Source: GCA-003244245 sp050699715 | Lineage (GTDB): Bacteria > Actinomycetota > Actinomycetes > Mycobacteriales > Pseudonocardiaceae | DNA length: 64,000 bases | Reading direction: 5' to 3' | Assembly (NCBI GenBank): GCA_050699715.1 | Contig: JBOHFR010000007.1 | Span: 1 to 64,000, forward strand | Part shown: piece after piece, positions 1-7,960 of the stretch | Numbering within the stretch: position 1 is the stretch's first letter | How the letters are laid out: every line of letters starts with the position of its first letter | Position numbers and translations under genes: made by a program | Notes under the pieces: generated by a model | Seen by the model: only the letters and a program-made list of their open reading frames with translations | What the model was told of the DNA's origin: nothing | Database searches by the model: none

Positions 1-138
1 AGGCCGGCCGAGCAGCTCTCCTGTCGAACTCGGCGCACTGAGAGCACACGAGATCATGATCGCCCCTCTCGTTCAGTGATCTATGGGCATCTATCTGCCG
101 AAACAGGACTTTGCCGGGGCCCTGGCTACACCCCTGCG

Positions 139-840
139 CTACAAGCGGTTGTGCAGTGCCTCGGCGGCGGCTAGGAGGTCGTTAGCCCAGCGGACGCCTG
201 GTCGTCGGCCGATCCGCTCCACCGGGCCAGACACCGACACTGCGGCAACCACGGTGCCAGTGGTGTCGCGCACCGGGGCGGAGACACTGGCCACCCCGGG
301 CTCGCGTTCGGCCACGCTCTGCGCCCAGCCCCGCTTGCGGATCTCCATGAGGGTCTGCTCGTTGAAGACGGCTTCGTCGAGTACGGCGCTTTGAGTGGCC
401 GGATCAGCCCACGCGGCCAAGATCTTCGCGCCCGATCCGGCCGTCATCGCTAGCCGGGCTCCCACCGGGACGGTGTCGCGCAGGCCACTGTGGGGCTCGG
501 CGGCCGCCACGCAGACCCGGACCATCCCGTCCCGCCGGTAGAGCTGGACGCTCTCGCCGGTGACGTCGCGCAGCCGGGGTAGTATAATTGCGGCGGCGTC
601 GAGCAACGGGTCCAGCGCGCCCTGGCCCAGTTCGCGCAGCGCAGGCCCGGGACGCCACCGCCCGTCACCGCCACGGCTGAGCAGCCGGTGCGCTTCCAGT
701 CCCACCGCTAGCCGGTGAGCGGTGGCTCGGGGCAGCCCCGTACGGGCACACAGCTCGGCCAGCCCGCAGGGGCTTACCGCGACCGTACGTAGCACAGTGA
801 CGGCTTTGTCCAACACACCGATGCCGCTATACTGTTCCAC
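139..840 (-). CDS. ndgR: IclR-family regulator, NdgR/AreB type
   Basis: Transcription factor with an N-terminal winged helix (about residues 5-65) and a C-terminal IclR effector domain. The text GIGVLDKAVTVL at the N-terminus and LRDVTGESVQLYRR and REPGVASVSAPVRD further on are typical of the NdgR group, which controls leucine and other amino-acid genes in actinobacteria and normally sits divergent from leuCD, as here. An ATG at 873 would add 11 residues. The GTG at 840 gives MEQYSGIGVLDK, matching the NdgR family start, so I prefer it. A GGAAG lies about 12 bases upstream, a rather long spacing. A GTTCC-AC-GGAAC palindrome (834-845) overlaps this start codon, which would suit autoregulation (inference). 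Confidence 0.9.
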   Translation of the reverse strand: MEQYSGIGVLDKAVTVLRTVAVSPCGLAELCARTGLPRATAHRLAVGLEAHRLLSRGGDGRWRPGPALRELGQGALDPLLDAAAIILPRLRDVTGESVQLYRRDGMVRVCVAAAEPHSGLRDTVPVGARLAMTAGSGAKILAAWADPATQSAVLDEAVFNEQTLMEIRKRGWAQSVAEREPGVASVSAPVRDTTGTVVAAVSVSGPVERIGRRPGVRWANDLLAAAEALHNRL

Positions 841-845
841 GGAAC
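834..845. promoter_or_regulatory. Candidate IclR-family operator palindrome
   Basis: GTTCC-AC-GGAAC is a 5-bp-arm inverted repeat overlapping the preferred start of the NdgR-type regulator, in the space facing leuC. A direct repeat of CTAGCA (874-879 and 891-896) follows. IclR proteins usually bind short palindromes of this style near their own promoter. The operator role is inferred from position and symmetry only. Confidence 0.4.
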
Positions 846-930
846 GATATTCACTTCCCACTATTTGAAACATCTAGCAGGTGAGGATGTCTAGCATGGG
901 GGAACGCCAGCGACAGAGAGAGTACCGCTG

Positions 931-2382
931 ATGGGACGCACGCTCGCGGCGAAGGTCTGGGACGCACACGTGGTTCATCGGGGCGATAGCGACCCCAAAG
1001 ACGATGCGCCCAATGACGATAAGAAGAGCTCGGCGCCCGACTTACTCTACATCGACCTGCACCTGGTGCACGAGGTCACCAGCCCGCAGGCGTTCGACGG
1101 CCTGCGGCTGGCCGCCCGGCCAGTCCGCCGGCCCGACCTGACGATCGCTACCGAGGATCACAACGTCCCCACCACGGACATCGAGCTGCCGATCGCCGAT
1201 GCGGTGTCCCGTATTCAGGTGGAGACGCTGCGCCGAAACTGTGCGGAGTTCGGCGTGCGACTGCACTCGATGGGCGACGCCGAGCAGGGCATCGTGCACG
1301 TCGTGGGGCCTCAGCTGGGCCTCACCCAACCGGGGATGACGGTGGTCTGCGGTGACTCGCACACCTCCACCCATGGTGCCTTCGGCGCGCTGGCTTTTGG
1401 CATCGGCACCTCAGAGGTGGAGCACGTGCTGGCCACCCAGACCCTGCCGCTGCGCCCGTTCAAGACCATGGCGGTGATCGTGCAAAGCCGCGAAGGGACC
1501 CTGCCCACCGGCGTCACCAGCAAGGACATCATCCTGGCGGTGATCGCCCGGATCGGCACCGGTGGCGGCCAGGGGTATGTGCTGGAGTACCGAGGAAACG
1601 TGATCGAGCAGCTGTCCATGGAAGCCCGCATGACGATCTGCAACATGTCGATCGAGGCGGGAGCCCGAGCTGGGATGATCGCGCCGGACGCCACCACCTT
1701 CGCCTACCTGGCCGGTCGGCCGCATGCGCCCACCGGCCCGCGGTGGGACGCGGCGATGCGGTACTGGGCTGGTCTGCGCACCGATGACGATGCCACCTTC
1801 GACTCGCAGGTGACCATCGACGCCGACACCTTGACGCCATTCGTGACCTGGGGCACCAACCCTGGTCAGGGACTGCCGTTGTCGGAGCGAGTGCCCGATC
1901 CCGAGCAGATCACCGATGAAGGCGAGCGGCTCGCGGTGCGCCGGGCACTGTCCTACATGGACCTGCAACCCGGCACACCACTGCGCGAGATCGCGGTGGA
2001 CACGGTGTTCCTCGGATCTTGCACCAATGGGCGGATTGAGGACCTGCGGGCGGCCGCGGCGGTGCTCGCCGGCCGGCGAGTGCGTGACGGGCTGCGGATG
2101 CTCGTCGTTCCCGGCTCGATGCGGGTGCGCGCTCAGGCCGAGGCCGAGGGCCTGCACGAGGTGTTCACCGCGGCTGGTGCCCAGTGGCGCTCGGCGGGCT
2201 GCTCGATGTGCCTAGGGATGAACCCCGATCAGCTCGCCGCGGGCGAGCGCTGCGCATCGACGTCCAACCGCAACTTCGAGGGCCGCCAGGGCAAAGGCGG
2301 CCGTACCCACCTGGTCTCCCCGCTGGTCGCGGCCGCCACCGCGATCCGAGGCACCCTCTCGTCCCCGACCGACCTGGATTGA
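931..2382 (+). CDS. leuC: 3-isopropylmalate dehydratase large subunit
   Basis: Catalyses, with LeuD, the isomerisation of 2- to 3-isopropylmalate in leucine biosynthesis. The 483-residue protein has the aconitase fold. The three cysteines expected to bind the 4Fe-4S cluster are visible at 364 (GSCTNG), 424 and 427 (GCSMCLGMNPD), and GDSHTSTHGAFG lies at 141-152. Oddity: residues about 19-35 form a hydrophilic Asp/Lys-rich insertion between the conserved WDAHVV and DLLYIDLHLVHEV segments, where relatives have only a few residues. It heads a leuC-leuD operon separated by 64 bases that hold a long hairpin, and is divergent from the NdgR-type regulator that probably controls it. Confidence 0.97.
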   Translation: MGRTLAAKVWDAHVVHRGDSDPKDDAPNDDKKSSAPDLLYIDLHLVHEVTSPQAFDGLRLAARPVRRPDLTIATEDHNVPTTDIELPIADAVSRIQVETLRRNCAEFGVRLHSMGDAEQGIVHVVGPQLGLTQPGMTVVCGDSHTSTHGAFGALAFGIGTSEVEHVLATQTLPLRPFKTMAVIVQSREGTLPTGVTSKDIILAVIARIGTGGGQGYVLEYRGNVIEQLSMEARMTICNMSIEAGARAGMIAPDATTFAYLAGRPHAPTGPRWDAAMRYWAGLRTDDDATFDSQVTIDADTLTPFVTWGTNPGQGLPLSERVPDPEQITDEGERLAVRRALSYMDLQPGTPLREIAVDTVFLGSCTNGRIEDLRAAAAVLAGRRVRDGLRMLVVPGSMRVRAQAEAEGLHEVFTAAGAQWRSAGCSMCLGMNPDQLAAGERCASTSNRNFEGRQGKGGRTHLVSPLVAAATAIRGTLSSPTDLD

Positions 2383-2385
2383 GCC

Positions 2386-2425
2386 GTGAGTGGTATTCCG
2401 GGTTCCAGCCCGGAATACCACTCAC
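2386..2425. repeat. Perfect 17-bp inverted repeat between leuC and leuD
   Basis: Arms 2386-2402 (GTGAGTGGTATTCCGGG) and 2409-2425 are exact reverse complements with a 6-base loop. The hairpin starts three bases after the leuC stop and ends nine bases before the leuD ribosome binding site. No T-run follows, so it is not a classical terminator. It could stabilise or attenuate the leuC message and set a LeuC:LeuD ratio (inference). Confidence 0.85.
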
Positions 2426-2446
2426 GCGCGACCGAAGGGAGCTTTC

Positions 2447-3055
2447 ATGGAAGCGTTCACCCAGCACACCGGCGTTGGCGTTCCGCTGCGTCGCTCTGAT
2501 GTGGACACTGATCAGATCATCCCTGCGGTGTACCTCAAACGGGTCAGCCGCACCGGTTTCCAGGATGGACTGTTCGCGGGCTGGCGCGCCCACGAGGACT
2601 TCGTGCTCAACCACGATGCCTACCGCGACGGCAGCGTGTTGGTCGCCGGGCCGGACTTCGGTACCGGGTCCTCGCGGGAGCACGCGGTCTGGGCATTGCT
2701 GGACTACGGGTTCCGAGTGGTGATCTCGCCGCGGTTCGGAGACATCTTCCGGGGCAACGCCGGCAAGCAAGGCTTGCTCGCGGCCCAGTGCGAGCGGGCC
2801 GATGTCGAATTGCTCTGGAAGCTGCTGGAGACCGAGCCGGGAACTGAGGTCACCGTCGATCTCTCCGAGCAGACCGTGCAGGCCAGGGACCTCACGGTGG
2901 GCTTCGAGATCGACGGCTACACCCGTTGGCGCCTCCTGGAGGGATTGGACGACATCGCGCTGAGCCTGCGCCACGCCCGGCGGATCGACGCGTTCGAGGC
3001 CCAGCGCCCGTCCTGGCTACCGACCACAGTCGCCGGCGGCCCGGCGGGGAGATAG
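2447..3055 (+). CDS. leuD: 3-isopropylmalate dehydratase small subunit
   Basis: Swivelling small subunit of isopropylmalate isomerase, 202 residues, normal length. The start at 2447 (MEAFTQHTG) matches the family and has a GAAGGGA ribosome site 7 bases upstream. An upstream in-frame GTG reads through the intercistronic hairpin and is unlikely. Conserved text includes RSDVDTDQIIPAVYLKR near residue 15 and GPDFGTGSSREHAVWAL near residue 70. Forms an operon with leuC. The gene ends only 17 bases before the converging mutT1 gene. In mycobacteria and many relatives the HU gene hupB lies in this spot and is absent here. Confidence 0.97.
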   Translation: MEAFTQHTGVGVPLRRSDVDTDQIIPAVYLKRVSRTGFQDGLFAGWRAHEDFVLNHDAYRDGSVLVAGPDFGTGSSREHAVWALLDYGFRVVISPRFGDIFRGNAGKQGLLAAQCERADVELLWKLLETEPGTEVTVDLSEQTVQARDLTVGFEIDGYTRWRLLEGLDDIALSLRHARRIDAFEAQRPSWLPTTVAGGPAGR

Positions 3056-3072
3056 CCGGCGGGGGACAGCCA

Positions 3073-3972
3073 TCAGCTCAGCGCGTCGTCGTAGTAGTCG
3101 GCGCTCAGCAGGACGGGTAGCGCGGGTGATCCGTTGCCGAAAAACAGCCCCCAGTAACTGCCCTTCTGGCTGGGCACCTCGCGCGGCGTGAGCCCAGCGG
3201 AGTCGGTGAGGTTGCGGACCAGGTCGGGAATCACCCCGCCCTGGCTGCACACCACGGCCGGACCCCCCGGCTCGGCCGCGATCTCGATCAGCCGTTCTCG
3301 GCCAGCAGCCGGATCGGCCAGGTAGCCGTCCTCGGACAACCTCGGTTCCGTGATGATCGGCACCCCGAGGTCTGCGGCGAAATCGTCGACGCTCTGGCGG
3401 CAGCGCAGCGGTGGGGCGCAGTACACCCGCCGCACGCCAAACAGGGGCAGCAGCGCTCGCAGGACCTCGGTCTGCCGATGGCCCTCGGCGGTCAACGGGC
3501 GCAGGTCATCATCGCCGTGCCAGGTCTCGCGCCCGCCCGCCTCAGCGTGGCGGACCAGCAGCACGGTGGCAGTGATCGCCGTCGCGTCGGCGAGCCCGGC
3601 CAGCAGCGTCCGGTCGCGCTGGTGGCTGAGCAGGTCCATCGCCTTCGCTAGGGGCAGCCAGCGCAGCTCGTCCACCTCAGCGCTGGGGTGGAAGCTGCCG
3701 CCGGTGGGCCGCGCCGCCCAGTAGTGCGCCACCTTCTCACCCTCAGTCACCCAGTAACGGCTACTCCCCAACCTCATGCCGAGGGTGATGGTGTGGCCGG
3801 TCTCCTCCGCCACCTCGCGCACCGCGGTGGCCGGCAGCGTCTCCCCGGAGCGCGACTTGCCCTTGGGCAGCGACCAGTCGTCCAGGCCGGGCCGGTGCAC
3901 CACCGCCACCTCGACCTCGCCCGACGGCGCGGGCCGCCACACGGCGGCACCGGCGGCGATCAGGGCAGCCAC
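3073..3972 (-). CDS. mutT1: MutT1-type NUDIX hydrolase fused to histidine phosphatase
   Basis: Two-domain house-cleaning enzyme. The N-terminal NUDIX domain (about 1-135) has the full box starting at G38: G-x5-E44-x7-R52-E53-V-x-E56-E57-x-G59. The C-terminal histidine-phosphatase domain (about 150-299) carries the catalytic LVRHAE motif. This fusion is known in mycobacteria, where MutT1 converts 8-oxo-(d)GTP to the monophosphate and hydrolyses dinucleoside polyphosphates. The start is a GTG at 3972, with an AGGGGTGA site overlapping the stop of ppk three bases away, implying translational coupling in a cofC-ppk-mutT1 operon. This order is the same as Mtb Rv2983-Rv2985. Confidence 0.93.
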   Translation of the reverse strand: MAALIAAGAAVWRPAPSGEVEVAVVHRPGLDDWSLPKGKSRSGETLPATAVREVAEETGHTITLGMRLGSSRYWVTEGEKVAHYWAARPTGGSFHPSAEVDELRWLPLAKAMDLLSHQRDRTLLAGLADATAITATVLLVRHAEAGGRETWHGDDDLRPLTAEGHRQTEVLRALLPLFGVRRVYCAPPLRCRQSVDDFAADLGVPIITEPRLSEDGYLADPAAGRERLIEIAAEPGGPAVVCSQGGVIPDLVRNLTDSAGLTPREVPSQKGSYWGLFFGNGSPALPVLLSADYYDDALS

Positions 3973-3975
3973 TGG

Positions 3976-6165
3976 TCAGTCACCCCTGCGGTGCCGAAGG
4001 ATCTCCTGCACCTGATGGTCCCGGACGGTGGACCCAGCGCAGGGCGACGGGTTCCATGAGCCGTCCGCTGCCAATACCCAGCATCGTGTTGCCGGGTCCA
4101 GGGCGGAGCTGAGCATGGCGTCCAGCTCGTCGGTGATGGCCGGGTCGGCCACCAGCGCGAGCACCTCCACCCGGCGGTCCAGGTTGCGGTGCATCATGTC
4201 CGCGCTGCCGATCCAGTGCTCGCCCGCACCGGCGAAGTGAAAGACCCGGGAGTGTTCGAGGAAGCGACCCAGGATCGAGCGCACCTGGATGTTCTCGGAC
4301 AGTCCCGGCCGTCCCGGGATGAGCGCGCAGATGCTGCGGACCACGAGCTCCACACGGACACCCGCCAGCGCCGCCCGGTACAGCGCATCGATCACCTGCT
4401 CGTCGACCAGCGCGTTGACCTTGATCCGGATCCCCGCTGAGCGGTCCGACCGGACGTGGGCGATCTCCCCCTCGATCCGCTCCATGATGCCGCGCCGGAT
4501 GCCATAGGGCGCCACCAGCAAGCTGCGGTAGGACGTCGGCCGCGCGTAACCGGTCAGCGAGTTGAACAGGTCGGTGAGGTCAGCGCCGATCCTGGGTTCA
4601 GCGGTGAACAACCCGATGTCCTCGTAGAGCCGGGCGGTCTTGGGGTTGTAGTTGCCGGTGCCAATGTGGCAGTACCTGCGGATCGTCGAGCCCTCCTGGC
4701 GCACCACCAGCGAGGTCTTGCAGTGCGTCTTGAGCCCCATCAGCCCGTAGACCACGTGCACCCCGGCGCGTTCCAGCGCTCTGGCCCACCTGATGTTGGC
4801 CTGCTCGTCGAATCGCGCCTTGAGCTCCACCAGCGCGACGACCTGCTTGCCGGCCTCGGCGGCGTCGATCAGCGCGTCGACGATGGGGGAGTCACCGGAG
4901 GTTCGGTAGAGCGTCTGCTTGATCGCCAGTACCTGCGGATCCCTGGCGGCCTGTTCGATGAAACGCTGCACGCTGGTGGAAAACGAGTCGTAGGGGTGGT
5001 GCACCAGCACGTCACCGTCGCGCAGGGTGGCGAACACGTCCCGGGGGCTCTCGCCCTTGCCGAAGGCCGGGTGCGTCGCGGGGACGAACGGCTCGTCTTT
5101 CAGCTCCGGGGCGTGCAGCGCGTGGAGCTGCCACAGGCAGGACAGGTCCAGCAGGCCGGGTACCTCGACCACGTCGTGTGGATCGACGTCGAGCTCGCGC
5201 AGCAGCAGCTCCAGCACACGCTCGCTCATCGGCTGGGCCACCTCCAGGCGCACCGGTGAACCGAAGCGGCGTTGCCGCAGCTCCCGCTCCATTGCTTGCA
5301 GCAGGTCCTCGTCGCGGTCCTCCTCGACTTCGAAGTCGGCGTTGCGGGTGACCCGGAAGATGTGCCAGTCGAGCACCTCCATGCCGGCGAACAGCTCACC
5401 GAGATGGGCCCCGATCAGCTCCTCCAGCGGCAGGAACGTGCGGGGCGACCCGCGACCGTCCTGATCGCTCTCCACCCGAACCAGGCGGGGCACGTTGTCG
5501 GGCACCTTGACCCGGGCGAATCGCTCGATGCGACTGTCCGGGTCCCGCACCATCACGGCGAGGTTCAGCGACAAGTTGGAGATGGAGGGGAAAGGGTGCG
5601 CGGAGTCCACCGCCAACGGGGTGAGCACCGGGAAGATCTGGTCGGTGAAATAACCCGACAGCCGCAGCCGTTGCTGATCGCCCAGGTCGGACCAGGTGAC
5701 GAAGGTGATCTTGTGCTTCTCCAGTTCCGGACGGATCGAGTGGAGGTAGAGCTGGGCTTGGCGCTCGGCGAGCTCCCCGCTGCGCGTCGCGATCTGGGCT
5801 AGCTGCTCTTGCAGGGACAGCCCGTCCGAGCTGCGCACGGCCAGACCGGCCTCCTCGCGGCGCTTGAGCCCGGCGACTCGCACCATGGAGAACTCGTCCT
5901 GGTTTGATGCGAAGATCGCCAGGAACTTGACCCGTTCCAGCAGCGGCTGGCTGGTGTCCTCGGCGAGTGCGAGCACCCGGGCGTTGAAATCCAGCCAGGA
6001 CAGTTCCCGGTTGAGGTAGCGGTCATCAGGCAGGTCGGTGGCGCAGGGCACCGGGGTCGCCGCTGGCGGAGCGGGCGGCCCCGCCGGGGCACCGTCGGCA
6101 CTCGGTACGGCACGGCCGGCCAGCGGGGTGAGGTGCTGGCTCACTCCGTCATCGTCCGGTATCAC
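3976..6165 (-). CDS. ppk1: Polyphosphate kinase 1
   Basis: Makes long-chain polyphosphate from ATP, and the reverse. At 729 residues it is of normal size. After a Pro/Ala-rich leader (about 1-45) come the PPK N domain (RYLNRELSWLDFNARVLALA near 50), middle domain and two phospholipase-D-like domains. The autophosphorylated histidine is H500 in RRYCHIGTGNYNPKTARLYED, with a second conserved His in KTHCKTSLV (H481). Arg/Lys residues of the ATP site are in KQTLYRTSGDSPIV and LVELKARFDE. Second gene of the cofC-ppk-mutT1 operon, 28 bases downstream of cofC. Confidence 0.98.
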   Translation of the reverse strand: MIPDDDGVSQHLTPLAGRAVPSADGAPAGPPAPPAATPVPCATDLPDDRYLNRELSWLDFNARVLALAEDTSQPLLERVKFLAIFASNQDEFSMVRVAGLKRREEAGLAVRSSDGLSLQEQLAQIATRSGELAERQAQLYLHSIRPELEKHKITFVTWSDLGDQQRLRLSGYFTDQIFPVLTPLAVDSAHPFPSISNLSLNLAVMVRDPDSRIERFARVKVPDNVPRLVRVESDQDGRGSPRTFLPLEELIGAHLGELFAGMEVLDWHIFRVTRNADFEVEEDRDEDLLQAMERELRQRRFGSPVRLEVAQPMSERVLELLLRELDVDPHDVVEVPGLLDLSCLWQLHALHAPELKDEPFVPATHPAFGKGESPRDVFATLRDGDVLVHHPYDSFSTSVQRFIEQAARDPQVLAIKQTLYRTSGDSPIVDALIDAAEAGKQVVALVELKARFDEQANIRWARALERAGVHVVYGLMGLKTHCKTSLVVRQEGSTIRRYCHIGTGNYNPKTARLYEDIGLFTAEPRIGADLTDLFNSLTGYARPTSYRSLLVAPYGIRRGIMERIEGEIAHVRSDRSAGIRIKVNALVDEQVIDALYRAALAGVRVELVVRSICALIPGRPGLSENIQVRSILGRFLEHSRVFHFAGAGEHWIGSADMMHRNLDRRVEVLALVADPAITDELDAMLSSALDPATRCWVLAADGSWNPSPCAGSTVRDHQVQEILRHRRGD

Positions 6166-6193
6166 GCCAGCTCTGGGGATAACCCGAGGATAA

Positions 6194-6850
6194 TCAGTAT
6201 TCAGTCAGGTGGGAAAGGGTCGAGAGCGCGGTGCGGGTGAACTGACCGAGGCCCAACTCGCGTGCGATGGCCAGATCAGCCGCGGTGTCGACGTCGCACC
6301 GCAGCCCCGGCCAGAAACCGGAGAGCTCCCGAGCGCCGCTGTCCCGGTGCGCCGCCGCCGAGCCGACTCCAAAGCGGGGCTCCAAGGGCTGCCCCGGGGG
6401 GGCGAGCAACAGGGTCGTCCCGGTGCCCATGCGATCAGTGCAGAATGCCCGGCCGCCGGTGGCCAGGCCGTGGCGCACGGCGCGGTCCAGCTCGTCGGGG
6501 CGCAACGCCGGCAAGTCCGCCGGCAGCACCCCGACTGTGGTGGTGGGGTCCGCCGTGCGGAGCAGGGCTTCCCCGTACCGCAGCGCCGGGTTGAGGCCGG
6601 TGGCCGGCTCGTCAGGGATCACCTGCACCCCGTCGCCCGCGAGCGCGATGCACACTTGCTCGTCGGAGCAGATCGTGACCCTCCGACGGACCACAGCCGC
6701 GCCAGCCGCAGCGGCGAGCGTGTCCCGGGCTAGCGCGAGGACCAACCGGGCATGCGCCTCGGGGCAACCAGCACCGCCATCGGCCGCCCCCCGCAGCCGG
6801 GTCTTGGCCCTGGCGAGCGGTTTTACCGGGATGAGCAGGTCCACATGCAC
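6194..6850 (-). CDS. fbiD: F420 nucleotidyltransferase, CofC/FbiD type
   Basis: Guanylyltransferase-like enzyme that activates phospholactate or phosphoenolpyruvate with GTP at the start of the coenzyme F420 side chain. The 218 residues begin LLIPVKPLARAKTRL, the nucleotide-binding loop of the family, with GVLPADLPALRPDEL near residue 110 and the DVDTAADLAIARELGLG tail near residue 190. Position directly upstream of ppk matches mycobacterial fbiD (Rv2983). In mycobacteria the substrate is phosphoenolpyruvate, so FbiD is the better name if that holds here. First gene of a three-gene minus-strand operon, divergent from gpsA. Confidence 0.92.
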   Translation of the reverse strand: MHVDLLIPVKPLARAKTRLRGAADGGAGCPEAHARLVLALARDTLAAAAGAAVVRRRVTICSDEQVCIALAGDGVQVIPDEPATGLNPALRYGEALLRTADPTTTVGVLPADLPALRPDELDRAVRHGLATGGRAFCTDRMGTGTTLLLAPPGQPLEPRFGVGSAAAHRDSGARELSGFWPGLRCDVDTAADLAIARELGLGQFTRTALSTLSHLTEY

Positions 6851-6945
6851 GTCCCCATCCTCCCGCTATCATCCGGCTTTCATCCGACGCTGGCGGCAGG
6901 GTCAGACTTCGTCTGACGTTTCGAGGGCCCCGAGGAGCAGGCGTC

Positions 6946-7956
6946 ATGACCCTGGCGATGCAGCGAATCGCGGTGATGGGCACGGGCTCCTGGGGCACCA
7001 CGTTCGCCAAGGTGCTCGCTGACGCCGGCCGGGACGTCGTGCTCTGGGCCCGCCGGGCTGAGGTGGCCGACGCGGTCACCCACCGGCACGCCAACCCGGA
7101 CTACCTGCCGGGGGTGACGTTGCCGGCGTCCTTGCGGGCCACGGTGCGCGCGCAGGCGGCGCTGGATGGAGTGGACGCGGTGGTCCTCGCCCTGCCCAGC
7201 CAGACGCTGCGCGACAACCTGCGCGAGTGGCACACCTCGATCCCCCCCGAGGCCACTGTGGTGAGCCTCGCCAAGGGTGTCGAACTGGGCAGCCTCAAGC
7301 GGATGAGTGAGGTCGTGATCGATGTCACCGCTGTCGCGCCCGATCATGTGGTGGTGGTGACTGGACCCAACCTGGCTCGTGAGATTGCCGCCGAGCAGCC
7401 CACCGCGACGGTGATCGCCTGCATCGATCACGACCGTGCCGTCGCGGTGCAGCACGCCTGCGGGACCAGTTACTTCCGGCCCTACACCAATACCGACGTG
7501 ATTGGCTGCGAGCTCGGCGGCGCATGCAAGAACGTCATCGCGCTGGCCTGCGGGATGGCTGCTGGATTGGGATATGGAGACAATACGCTGGCAACGCTGA
7601 TCACCCGTGGATTGGCCGAGATGGGACGGCTGGGTGCCGCGTTGGGTGCCGACCCGATGACCTTCGCGGGCCTGGCCGGCCTCGGCGATCTGGTGGCCAC
7701 CTGCGCCTCACCGCTGTCGCGCAACCGCCTCTTCGGTTACCGGCTCGGGCTGGGTGACACCCTGGAGCAGGCCCAGCAGGCCACCCATGGTCAGGTGGCC
7801 GAGGGTGTCAAGTCCTGCTTGTCGATCCAGGGCCTGGCCGTGCGCTGTGGCGTTGAGGTGCCCATCGCCGACGGGGTGCGCCAAGTCTGTTACGACGGCC
7901 AGTCACCCAGGCAGATGGCCACCGACCTACTCGGCCGCGCGCACAGACCAGAATGA
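6946..7956 (+). CDS. gpsA: Glycerol-3-phosphate dehydrogenase [NAD(P)+]
   Basis: Reduces dihydroxyacetone phosphate to sn-glycerol-3-phosphate for phospholipid synthesis. The 336-residue protein has an N-terminal Rossmann motif GTGSWGTTFAKVLADAG, GPNLAREIAAEQPTAT near 140 and the substrate-domain signature ELGGACKNVIALACGMAAGLGYGDNT near 187. GAGGAG lies 7 bases before the ATG at 6946. A second in-frame ATG lies 4 codons on. Four bases separate its stop from the start of the next gene, so the two are likely co-transcribed and coupled. Confidence 0.97.
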   Translation: MTLAMQRIAVMGTGSWGTTFAKVLADAGRDVVLWARRAEVADAVTHRHANPDYLPGVTLPASLRATVRAQAALDGVDAVVLALPSQTLRDNLREWHTSIPPEATVVSLAKGVELGSLKRMSEVVIDVTAVAPDHVVVVTGPNLAREIAAEQPTATVIACIDHDRAVAVQHACGTSYFRPYTNTDVIGCELGGACKNVIALACGMAAGLGYGDNTLATLITRGLAEMGRLGAALGADPMTFAGLAGLGDLVATCASPLSRNRLFGYRLGLGDTLEQAQQATHGQVAEGVKSCLSIQGLAVRCGVEVPIADGVRQVCYDGQSPRQMATDLLGRAHRPE

Positions 7957-7960
7957 GGGT

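Noticed and set aside
4456..5259. 267-codon frame opposite ppk
   Set aside because: Mirror frame; ppk motifs are complete on the minus strand.
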